Of a stretch of 40,996 bases of DNA, positions 5,817 to 13,897 are shown piece after piece. Under the pieces are notes generated by a model. That model had not been told where the DNA came from. It saw nothing but the letters and a program-made list of their open reading frames with translations, and did no database searches. The stretch lies in contig CALWKF010000013.1 in the NCBI GenBank assembly GCA_944381215.1, positions 1 to 40,996 of the forward strand, in the 5' to 3' direction. The number at the start of each line of letters is the position of its first letter. Position 1 is the stretch's first letter. This DNA is from an uncultured Clostridia bacterium. GTDB taxonomy: Bacteria; Bacillota; Clostridia; Christensenellales; UBA1242. The translations under genes were made by a program, and so were the position numbers.

Positions 5817-8769
5817 TAGATATTTATATGGCGGTATTGCCATAATAGTTTTATTATTCTCGCTGTTTTTAGGACTGAAAATTGATTTTCTTGATAATAG
5901 CACTACAACTACTAGTGCTTATAGCACGACCAATTACGATTATGAGCAGGATAATGTCCTCTACACCTTTGGCACTGACAACACCGCCACCGTTGTCGGG
6001 TACTCAGGTGCGCCTACTTCGGTTTCATTTCCTGAGACCGTTTCAGGCTACACTGTCACCACGATTGGTGATGGTGCTTTCATTGACTGCTCTTCGCTCA
6101 TATCAGTCACTATTCCGTCTACTATAACTACTATTGGTTTTGCTGCCTTTACTAATTGTGTTTTTTTGGAAAGTGTAGACACCGATGATGCCACTAGTTT
6201 ACAATTTATTGGTGCTTACGCTTTTGCATACTGTTTATTATTAGATTGGATCTATCTTCCTGCTAGTTTGACTAGTTTAGGTGCTCTTATTCCAGGGGGG
6301 AGTCCGGTGGCTTCTCCTTTTGTGTGTTGCCCTAATTTAATGTACGAGCTTGATCCAAATAATACAAGTTTTTATGAGTTTAATGGTGTCATATATACTA
6401 GTGATTTAACTACAATAATTTGCACGGATAATGCTAATTTGTGTTTGGATTATGATGATTGTGGTGGCTTTCCAATATTGACAACAGCACAAACAGTTTT
6501 AACAGGGGCATTCAATCTAACGGGTGGTTTTGAAACAATAGAGAAATTTGTTTTTTGGGATTTAGATGCTGCAGAAGTTGTAGATGCATCTGACTATTTA
6601 TCAATAGTCGATGGTGGGCTCTTGTGTAATAAAGATGAAACAATACTCTATACCATTGCTCCTTTTTTTGATACCATAGATAGTACTTATGCTCTACCTT
6701 CAACAATTACTGATATAGATTCAATGATGCTATGGTTAGAGAATTTAGCCTCTATTACAATTCCCGCGGCTACTGTTACTATTCCTAGTGTAATAACAGG
6801 ATGGAATCTTACAGAAATTATAGTTGATAGCGCAAATTCAGCATTTTGTTCAGTCGATGGTGTGCTTTATTCGAAGGATATGACCACTCTCCAAGCTTAC
6901 CCAATGTGCAAAGCAGCGGTTGAGGAATTTGTAATACCATCAACAGTTGATAGTATTTTCATACTTGCCTTTATGTCTGCTGAGATCAATTCGATAACCA
7001 TACCCGAAAGTGTAACAAATATTTATTGTGGAGCATTCAATGGCGCGACTACTTCTTCATTCTATTTTAATAATGATATTTCCACATGTGAGATACATTC
7101 TGGTGCTTTTACAAGTCATAGTTCAACGACCACATACTACTTCAAGGACCAAGCCAGCCTCGATTATGCTGCTAACAATTACAGCGACCGCTTTTCAAAT
7201 ACCAACTTTGAAATAATGGAAAACAATGGCTTTGAGGTTGTATGTAGCACAACCGACTACATGACAATTCAGTCTTCCTCTCGCGAAAGCATCGATTCTA
7301 CTACCGCATCAGTTGTTGTTTCCATTAATCCTGCTGATGAATACACTCCTCAATTTAGAATTAACAATAATGAGGACATTGTAGTACTTAGAGAATACGA
7401 AAGTGATACACCTGCAACTGGCACTACTGGTGGAATAGATTATGAATATATCTATATGTCTGGTGTGTTCATATTAACTCTATCAAATCTAACCCCGGGC
7501 GAATCGTACACGGTTTATCTTGATGCAATTGCACACATCGAGGTGGAGACTGGTGCGCACATAACTTATGATGATAGTGCTACATCTAGGGATTCAAAAC
7601 TCGCTACCACAGCATTTGTGGGCAGTGTTTTGCCAAATAGCGGTTATGGGATTCGTATGAGTTTGCCCACAATTTCTGCCGACATAACAGTTAATCTCAC
7701 CGGTGCCTCAGGCGAGGGCGAGATTGGGGGAGTGCAGTATAGTTATGTATTTAAAAATGTCACAGTACCAGGTATTGAGTTTAGTAATATTCCCGAAGGC
7801 CGATTTAGAGTAGTCTTAGAAGCCTACAGTTTGTACAATGTAATTAATAATAGTGACCATATTAGTGGTGTGCAAAGTTCATATAATAATAGTAATTTTC
7901 TAATTTCCGCAAATTACCAAGATGGCTATTATCCACGAGTGCAGATTAATGACTCAGGTTACTTAACAATTCTCGATGTCTTGGGGTCGGGACAACTTAG
8001 CGGAGCAACCTTTCAGTACACAATTACTAATGGTTCTCTTTCGCTGGTGCTTTCAAATTTAGTCGAATATACACAGTACACAGTTTATCTTGATGCTTAC
8101 TCCACAAATCCTAGCACTGCAAATATAAACCTTAATGTTACAGGTAGCACGAGTTATACATATAAAGTTGAGGAGGACAGCCTCACAAATTCCAAAACCC
8201 TTGTATTTTACCCGACATCTAGTATGTATGTGACTCATATAACAGTTGACAATGGCACTGCAGTTGAGGTTAATAGGTATGTGGGTCAAATCATTCAGCA
8301 GTGTAACGCACACAGCCTTAATTACACCGCAAATAACACTACTACAGATAATATGTTTACTCTCACAGCAAACCGTATGAGTGGTGATATTAGCATTACC
8401 CTAACTCTATCGACTACTCCTCCTGTACTTACCGCGGATGAGCCCATTGAACTAGACACTATAGCCGTACAGGCAACTACTGGTGGTGAGGCGCGTGTAG
8501 TTGGGGCTAGTATAGATGATATAGAGTACACGCTGATCGCGCTTGCCTACGGAGGATATGAGTTTGTAGGTTGGAGCATTGATGGAGGTATCTCATACTT
8601 GGTTGATCCAAATGCAGAGGAGGAGGGTACCTTGTATGGTGCAAGTGCCACCATTTCTGCTTCGCAAATTAAGGGCAAGGTCGTGTGCGCGTACTTTAAG
8701 TTAAAGGAAGACAGCGAGTACATTGAGGATCAGACCGACAATACTAATGGCACCTCCGATATTTTATGA
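5806..8769 (+). CDS. Secreted or membrane-anchored BspA-type leucine-rich repeat protein with C-terminal InlB-like repeat
   Basis: This 987-residue surface protein starts at ATG 5806 behind AAAGGTGG (5790-5796). A GTG at 5794 in the same frame lies in the ribosome binding site and is less likely. Residues 9-25 are a hydrophobic signal or anchor. Residues about 55-440 carry BspA/LRR_5-type repeats such as VTTIGDGAFIDCSSLISVTIPSTITTIG. Residues about 490-770 contain three copies of a roughly 80-residue beta module ending in LSNL...YTVYLDAYS-like sequence. Near the C-terminus, ALAYGGYEFVGWSIDGG is typical of divergent InlB B-repeats. There is no LPxTG motif, so anchoring would rely on the N-terminal helix, or the protein is released. 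BspA proteins often bind host or partner proteins. The gene is AT-richer and T-richer than its neighbours. Confidence 0.85.
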   Translation: MTTNRYLYGGIAIIVLLFSLFLGLKIDFLDNSTTTTSAYSTTNYDYEQDNVLYTFGTDNTATVVGYSGAPTSVSFPETVSGYTVTTIGDGAFIDCSSLISVTIPSTITTIGFAAFTNCVFLESVDTDDATSLQFIGAYAFAYCLLLDWIYLPASLTSLGALIPGGSPVASPFVCCPNLMYELDPNNTSFYEFNGVIYTSDLTTIICTDNANLCLDYDDCGGFPILTTAQTVLTGAFNLTGGFETIEKFVFWDLDAAEVVDASDYLSIVDGGLLCNKDETILYTIAPFFDTIDSTYALPSTITDIDSMMLWLENLASITIPAATVTIPSVITGWNLTEIIVDSANSAFCSVDGVLYSKDMTTLQAYPMCKAAVEEFVIPSTVDSIFILAFMSAEINSITIPESVTNIYCGAFNGATTSSFYFNNDISTCEIHSGAFTSHSSTTTYYFKDQASLDYAANNYSDRFSNTNFEIMENNGFEVVCSTTDYMTIQSSSRESIDSTTASVVVSINPADEYTPQFRINNNEDIVVLREYESDTPATGTTGGIDYEYIYMSGVFILTLSNLTPGESYTVYLDAIAHIEVETGAHITYDDSATSRDSKLATTAFVGSVLPNSGYGIRMSLPTISADITVNLTGASGEGEIGGVQYSYVFKNVTVPGIEFSNIPEGRFRVVLEAYSLYNVINNSDHISGVQSSYNNSNFLISANYQDGYYPRVQINDSGYLTILDVLGSGQLSGATFQYTITNGSLSLVLSNLVEYTQYTVYLDAYSTNPSTANINLNVTGSTSYTYKVEEDSLTNSKTLVFYPTSSMYVTHITVDNGTAVEVNRYVGQIIQQCNAHSLNYTANNTTTDNMFTLTANRMSGDISITLTLSTTPPVLTADEPIELDTIAVQATTGGEARVVGASIDDIEYTLIALAYGGYEFVGWSIDGGISYLVDPNAEEEGTLYGASATISASQIKGKVVCAYFKLKEDSEYIEDQTDNTNGTSDIL

Positions 8770-8830
8770 AAACTAAACTACTAAATCTGCAATCTCTTAT
8801 TTTTCGGATTAGATTATTTGAGGTATTATA

Positions 8831-11800
8831 ATGATTAAGAAGAAATTATTAATTCCGCTAATTGTGGTATGCTTTTGCTTAATTAGCATTACAATTGGTG
8901 TCATGTTTGCTTTTTTGCCACAAGATGGGTCAAAAAAGATTGAAGGGAATCTCCAATCAGCATCCACTACTCATAACCTAGGTACTGTGACCTATAATAG
9001 TATTTCTTCCGCAACTTATACATTAAGCGGAGTATATGATTCAAGTTTAGTTAATGTATCGGTTGAGGAATTTTATGTAGACACTGGTCCCATTACTGGA
9101 TTTAATGTAATTGCCAAAGTAACTATCACTTCACGTAATAACAATTACGAAATGTCTGTTACATCGAGTGATTCAATCTCGAAAAATGGCAATGTCTACA
9201 CATTAACTCACTGGGAAACAATAATAGGTTACTCTAGTAAAACAATTACATTTACAGTAACAATGGAACCAAAAACAGTTACTGTGACTTTTAATGCTGC
9301 TAACGCATATCTTTCAGTCGGGCATACGCCCATGACCCCTATTGGTAGCGGTAGTGACAGGACATTCACTGTCAGCGTAACTTATGGGACTACACTTTAC
9401 TATGAGGTGTCTCCTCTGTCGGGGTATTACTTCTATCGCATTACTGGCGGAAGCAACCTTACTTCGCTCAGTGGCTCCTTTACAGTAACAAGCACTTCGT
9501 ATGTAGTCGATTGTCGATCGTATGCCACAATTACTGCAAATACTCAGTCAAGTATTCGTGGCACTGTAACAGGGGGTGGACAAGTGCAAAAGGGTAATTC
9601 GGTCACCCTAGTCGCGACTCCAAAAACAGGTTACGAGTTTTCACACTGGGAGGACAGCAGCGGCACGCAGGTATCTACAAGTAGTAGATTTACGGTCACC
9701 GCCTCTAATTCAGCAGTATTATATAACGATGCGTGCGAGACCTACACCGCGTACTTTGATGCCAGCACCCCTTCTGCGACAACTACATTCTATGCCTACG
9801 CTTACTACAATAGTTCGGTTGGGAGTTCTAGTTACTCCCGAGGCACCAAGGGTGGTAGTGTAGGGTTTACTAGCAGTTGTGGTTCATCTAACACATCGAC
9901 TAGTACATCCTCTAGCAGTGCCACTCGGTACGCAAGGGCCGCTAGTGGTTACACCTTTGATGGCTGGTACACCTCGACCTCGTGGTCTAGTCGCGTTAGC
10001 ACTAGTCTAAGTTACACATCTACGAGAACCAGTCTCTATGCTAGGTTTTCTATGGCCACAGTTTCGCTAACTATTAACCCAAATGGTGGCACATACAACG
10101 GCAGTTCTAGCACCACTACTATTTCAGGTGGTGCTGGAAATACGGTTACTCTAAGTACCCCAACACGCAATAATTATACATTCGGCGGGTGGACTATGAG
10201 TGGTCAAGGAATTCTAAATAGCAATACTTCGTTTACTTTCGGATCGGGTAGTGCGACCCTTACTGCAAATTGGTCACAAACTATGCATAATTATACAGTA
10301 TATGCCTATTACAACACATCAGGAGGTAGTACCAACTATTCTCAGGGTACTAGAGGTGGGACAGTTGGCTTTACGAGTGCTTGTGGATATGATTCAATTT
10401 CTACCACTTCAACCAGTTCGAGCATGACATTTTACGCAACCCCTGCGGTTGGGTATCAGTTTGTGCGTTGGGAGTCATTCACTCCACAAGGAGGTGGCAA
10501 TTGGATGGATTGGTCTACTGAAAACCCGTATACAGGTAGCAGAAATATGCTCCGCGCAATTTTTGAGGTAATCTACTATGAGACCTACATCTACACCAAT
10601 TTTGCTTCTTCACCAAATACTTACACAAACTATACTAGCTCATCAGAAGTTGGTGGATCCATACGTTATCAAGACACCTCAACTCACACATCGTTTTCTT
10701 CAGGTGTCGTTGCTACCACTGGTAGTGAAGTTGGCTTTACTATTACAATCGTAGCCACACCCAGTACAGGTTATACATTCGGCGGGTGGTACACTTCCAG
10801 CACTTTTACCAGTGCAAATAGATTGAGTACCAACCCAACTTACACCCATACCTACGATGGAAACCCCTTGTATGCTCAGTTTAGTATCGGTAGATATACT
10901 CTAACAATTGATCCAAACGGCGGTACATATAGTAATTCCACCAGCACCCGCAGAGTCACGGGATATTATGGCACGACTTATACTTTAACTACTCCATCAC
11001 GCTCTGGGTACACATTTTCGCAGTGGCTAAGGTCTGGCTCAGGTACGTTAAGGGGGTCTACATTTACATATGGCGCGGGGGACACCACATTAGTTGCCGA
11101 TTGGACCCGAGTTGTCTATACTGTCTCTGCAGAGCAAGATGAGGGATACTCGGTTACAGGACTTGAAAATTCGTGGGTTTACGGAGTTACTTCCTCGATA
11201 ACACTAGTTTTTACTCCTTATCTTGGCTATTACTTTACTTCATTTAGTGAAAATGTTGCTGGTACGCTGAATGTTCCTCAAACGAGTTCAGCATCAGTGT
11301 CTGGTTTTAGGTACACTTCAAGCCGAGATGCGGACACAGGTGCGGTAACAATCACCATTACTAACATGACCCGAAACCTCCTGTTTACGCCGACAGCAAC
11401 CTTGACACTTAGCGTAGTTGCAGATAACGATCTTGTGGTGGAAAAGGCGAGTAGGACTAGCCTTAGCGCCACAACTGCCGAGATAGTGGTTGATTACCCA
11501 CAAGATGTTATACCTAGAATCTCACTACTCGACAATCAGGCACTGAATCTAACAAACTTATCGGGCTATGGCATCTGCGATGAGGTGGAATTTTCCTACA
11601 CATTTAGCGGTAATGTGCTCAGCCTCAGCCTTAGCAATCTCCCCACAGGCCTAATGGTCGTAGAACTTACCAAGGATGTCCAGTCAATTGATGTCAACAT
11701 CTTATCCAACGGCGAGGGCGGGTTTGTCTCGAGCACCTCGTACATAGGGGACAATGTGGTTTGTTGCGATGTGACCTTGATAGGAAAAACTAGTGTAATC

Positions 11801-11998
11801 GGTATTACAATAGGGGATAGTACTTTTAGTTTCGGTACAGAGGATAGTTATCTTGTTCCTATTGACAATGCGCACAATATATATATCAGTAATAATATAG
11901 CGAAAAATAAACTTTATATTTACATAGATTTTGGAAACTACACCATCACCAACACTTCATTTGATTTAACCTTAATTCTTGCCTCTAACAATTCCTAA
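8831..11998 (+). CDS. Secreted repeat protein of InlB-B / Listeria-Bacteroides repeat type
   Basis: The 1055-residue protein starts at ATG 8831 behind TTGAGG (8818-8823), 61 bases after the BspA-like gene and probably co-transcribed. Residues 5-29 form a signal peptide or anchor. The body is Ser/Thr/Tyr/Gly-rich beta repeats. Long units hold GYTFDGWYTSTSW or GYTFGGWYTSSTF, and short units start LTINPNGGTYNG or LTIDPNGGTYSN and end in TANW or VADW. The latter match the Listeria-Bacteroides repeat family seen in internalins and gut surface proteins. Residues about 870-955 repeat the unnamed module of the neighbouring BspA-like protein. No sortase motif or C-terminal helix is seen. It is probably an adhesin or surface-layer component; the binding partner is unknown. 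Confidence 0.85.
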   Translation: MIKKKLLIPLIVVCFCLISITIGVMFAFLPQDGSKKIEGNLQSASTTHNLGTVTYNSISSATYTLSGVYDSSLVNVSVEEFYVDTGPITGFNVIAKVTITSRNNNYEMSVTSSDSISKNGNVYTLTHWETIIGYSSKTITFTVTMEPKTVTVTFNAANAYLSVGHTPMTPIGSGSDRTFTVSVTYGTTLYYEVSPLSGYYFYRITGGSNLTSLSGSFTVTSTSYVVDCRSYATITANTQSSIRGTVTGGGQVQKGNSVTLVATPKTGYEFSHWEDSSGTQVSTSSRFTVTASNSAVLYNDACETYTAYFDASTPSATTTFYAYAYYNSSVGSSSYSRGTKGGSVGFTSSCGSSNTSTSTSSSSATRYARAASGYTFDGWYTSTSWSSRVSTSLSYTSTRTSLYARFSMATVSLTINPNGGTYNGSSSTTTISGGAGNTVTLSTPTRNNYTFGGWTMSGQGILNSNTSFTFGSGSATLTANWSQTMHNYTVYAYYNTSGGSTNYSQGTRGGTVGFTSACGYDSISTTSTSSSMTFYATPAVGYQFVRWESFTPQGGGNWMDWSTENPYTGSRNMLRAIFEVIYYETYIYTNFASSPNTYTNYTSSSEVGGSIRYQDTSTHTSFSSGVVATTGSEVGFTITIVATPSTGYTFGGWYTSSTFTSANRLSTNPTYTHTYDGNPLYAQFSIGRYTLTIDPNGGTYSNSTSTRRVTGYYGTTYTLTTPSRSGYTFSQWLRSGSGTLRGSTFTYGAGDTTLVADWTRVVYTVSAEQDEGYSVTGLENSWVYGVTSSITLVFTPYLGYYFTSFSENVAGTLNVPQTSSASVSGFRYTSSRDADTGAVTITITNMTRNLLFTPTATLTLSVVADNDLVVEKASRTSLSATTAEIVVDYPQDVIPRISLLDNQALNLTNLSGYGICDEVEFSYTFSGNVLSLSLSNLPTGLMVVELTKDVQSIDVNILSNGEGGFVSSTSYIGDNVVCCDVTLIGKTSVIGITIGDSTFSFGTEDSYLVPIDNAHNIYISNNIAKNKLYIYIDFGNYTITNTSFDLTLILASNNS
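9781..11108 (+). repeat. Alternating long and short repeat units (A1-B1-A2-A3-B2)
   Basis: Coding repeats within the 8831 gene. Long units lie at about 9781-10059, 10285-10569 and 10570-10887, and begin with Y.YAYYN-like or YIYTNF sequence. Short units lie at about 10060-10275 and 10888-11108, with NPNGGTY or DPNGGTY. Boundaries are by eye from the translation. Confidence 0.6.
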
Positions 11999-12016
11999 CT
12001 TTAAAATTTTCACAAA

Positions 12017-12060
12017 GGCTAGTTTTTTGCCCTCTAAACCACCATAGGGCAAAATTAGTC
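12017..12060 (+). terminator. First hairpin behind the repeat-protein genes
   Basis: GCCCT/AGGGC with flanking T/A pairs forms a nine-pair stem, and a two-base bulge is followed by six further pairs. No U tract follows directly, so it may act with the next hairpin. Confidence 0.45.
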
Positions 12061-12063
12061 TAA

Positions 12064-12109
12064 TCTAGACCGCTCCCAAGACCACCGGAGCGGTTTAGAT
12101 TTTTATTTT
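12064..12109 (+). terminator. Strong intrinsic terminator
   Basis: A 13-bp stem (12064-12076 with 12087-12099, core ACCGCTCC/GGAGCGGT) is followed by a T-rich tail, TTTTTATTTT. Confidence 0.88.
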
Positions 12110-12183
12110 GCGGTTTAGTTTTATATTTTTTAGAGTCGAAGTAGTTTTCGATGTCTTTTTTTGTAAAATTTTCGCATAAAATA

Positions 12184-12213
12184 TTGACTTTTGTAGAAAA
12201 AATCTTATATACT
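12184..12213 (+). promoter_or_regulatory. SigA-type promoter for the BIG-domain lipoprotein
   Basis: TTGACT at 12184-12189 and TATACT at 12208-12213 with an 18-bp spacer. A TATATA at 12206-12211 (16-bp spacer) is an alternative -10. Confidence 0.65.
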
Positions 12214-12251
12214 CATATAAAAAAGGGAAAAATACTGCCTAAGAGGTGAAA

Positions 12252-13808
12252 ATGAGTATCGCGAGATTAAGTATTTTTGGTCTAGTTTTGCCGATTCTGG
12301 CCTTTTTTGGCATATTTTTCGCTGGCTGTGGCGAAGATAGTGAGGCAGAACTTGCCTTCCTTAGCGACCCCAAAATCGAAATAATGCTAGGTACCGCCGA
12401 CGACCCAGTAGCAAGCGCCCCCTTGTATTCTTCAAGCCTGCAATCGACAAAAGTTTCGTATAATTCAAACATTATTTCGTACGATTTAAACAGCGGACTA
12501 ATCACTGCGAAAAGCGCAGGCTCAACTACAATTACGGCAACGCTACAAGATAAAGTTACCTCAGTCGAAGTCGTGGTTACCGAGGCTGTTTATTGCTCTT
12601 CATTAAATGTCAGCACCAGTTACTTTTTAAAACTCACTAATTCTAAACCCACCGAGGCAATCATTCCGTACACGAATGCAGGGTACAATATGGGCTTTGT
12701 GTTCGAGTCACTCACTCCTGGGGTCGTGTCTGTCGACGAAAACGGCATACTAACGCCCGAGTCCGCTGGCGAGGCGGTCGTGCGCGTGTTTGCTCGTAGC
12801 GCGTGCATTTCAGGCGAGTATACCTATACCGTCGCCACTACGAACGTTCGGGTCGAGAACGTGGCCACAGAGTTTAATGTAGAGATTCTCGATAGTGGCC
12901 TAAACCCCGTTACCGCGATGACCGAGACAGGGGGCTTTGTCTACTACGAGATAAATAGTCGCGAAATCGCAAACGAGTACTACGTAATGCGCCTTACGTG
13001 CGACGTGCCTCTAAAAGACAAGTTGCAAAGCTTTACCGCAAGCTCGGTTGACTCCATAGACGGCCAAAGTGCCTTTGATTTCAGTTCGGAATTGCAAAAT
13101 CACACAGTAATCACCCAGGACGGCAAGACCCTCTACCGCCCCTTTTACGCAACAAAGGCTGGGTTTTACTACATCCAATTTAGCCTAGATGACAGTGGAC
13201 TAAACTACTTTAATTTGATTTCTTCAAATATGTTGCGCGTGAATATCGTGGGCCTTTGCGACGAAATTAGCCTAACATCCAGTATCGACGACTCTAGCCA
13301 CGTTGCGTATGTCGACACCAAAAGCATTGCAAACTTTTACGTCGATGTCGATATGGGCGAGTATAATGCACAAGATTTTGAATACTTAGTTGATAGTACC
13401 GTGTCGTCAACTCGCCAAGGCAACCGCCTGTACCTCTCGACCTCGGCAATCGGTGCGCACACCCTAACGGTTCGGGCCCTCGACGGTAGTGGTGTGACAG
13501 CAACCTTAAATTTCGAAGTAAAACTCTCGCCAGCGGAAACGGGCATAAATTTGAGTAGCACCGAGGTAAGTATCAACGTCGGCGAGTACGCGGTAATTTA
13601 CTTTAACTCGCTCCCAAGTTTTACCGAGCCCCGTGTGGTCTGCGTCGACGAGTTCGGCACCGAAATCGAGTACGATAACAGCGCGATTTTACTCGACGTG
13701 TTGCCAGGCAATTTATGCATCACTGGGCTAAAATCGGGCAGTTACTTTGTAAAAATCACGACCAGCATCGGCCTAGAGTCTCAAATTATCTCAATTTTAG
13801 TAAATTGA
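12252..13808 (+). CDS. Surface lipoprotein with BIG (bacterial Ig-like) domains
   Basis: The 518-residue protein starts at ATG 12252 behind AAGAGGTG (12241-12248). A GTG at 12246 lies inside that site and is rejected. Residues 1-26 are a lipoprotein signal peptide ending FFAGC, with Cys26 as lipidation site. Residues about 55-110 (ISYDLNSGLITAKSAGSTTITATL) and 145-190 (PGVVSVDENGILTPESAGEAVVRVFA) are BIG_2-like Ig domains. The rest is beta-rich with further Ig-like strands. It would sit on the outer face of the membrane. The gene has its own promoter, and its stop codon enters the terminator shared with the next promoter. Codon use matches the 13898 and 27534 genes rather than the AT-rich pair upstream. 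Confidence 0.85.
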   Translation: MSIARLSIFGLVLPILAFFGIFFAGCGEDSEAELAFLSDPKIEIMLGTADDPVASAPLYSSSLQSTKVSYNSNIISYDLNSGLITAKSAGSTTITATLQDKVTSVEVVVTEAVYCSSLNVSTSYFLKLTNSKPTEAIIPYTNAGYNMGFVFESLTPGVVSVDENGILTPESAGEAVVRVFARSACISGEYTYTVATTNVRVENVATEFNVEILDSGLNPVTAMTETGGFVYYEINSREIANEYYVMRLTCDVPLKDKLQSFTASSVDSIDGQSAFDFSSELQNHTVITQDGKTLYRPFYATKAGFYYIQFSLDDSGLNYFNLISSNMLRVNIVGLCDEISLTSSIDDSSHVAYVDTKSIANFYVDVDMGEYNAQDFEYLVDSTVSSTRQGNRLYLSTSAIGAHTLTVRALDGSGVTATLNFEVKLSPAETGINLSSTEVSINVGEYAVIYFNSLPSFTEPRVVCVDEFGTEIEYDNSAILLDVLPGNLCITGLKSGSYFVKITTSIGLESQIISILVN

Positions 13809-13843
13809 TAGCCAAATGTTTTGACAAAAGGCTGTCTTTTTTT
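13807..13843 (+). terminator. Terminator overlapping the next promoter
   Basis: GATAGCC (13807-13813, starting inside the TGA stop) pairs with GGCTGTC (13830-13836). Inside it TTTT/AAAA can pair around GAC. Seven T follow. The loop side contains the -35 box of the following promoter. Confidence 0.65.
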
Positions 13844-13850
13844 ATATAAT
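13821..13850 (+). promoter_or_regulatory. Perfect SigA consensus promoter for the acyltransferase operon
   Basis: TTGACA at 13821-13826, an 18-bp spacer and TATAAT at 13845-13850. It lies within and just behind the terminator hairpin of the preceding gene. Confidence 0.85.
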
Positions 13851-13897
13851 TTTAAATATGAGTTATACTAACGATAATTAAAAAATAGGGGGCTATA

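Noticed and set aside
8770..8830. Terminator between the two repeat-protein genes
   Set aside because: Only short, interrupted pairing is possible (AATCT with GGATT) and there is no U tract after a stem.
5806..11998. Sortase (LPxTG) anchors in the two secreted repeat proteins
   Set aside because: Neither C-terminus shows LPxTG, a hydrophobic helix or a basic tail.
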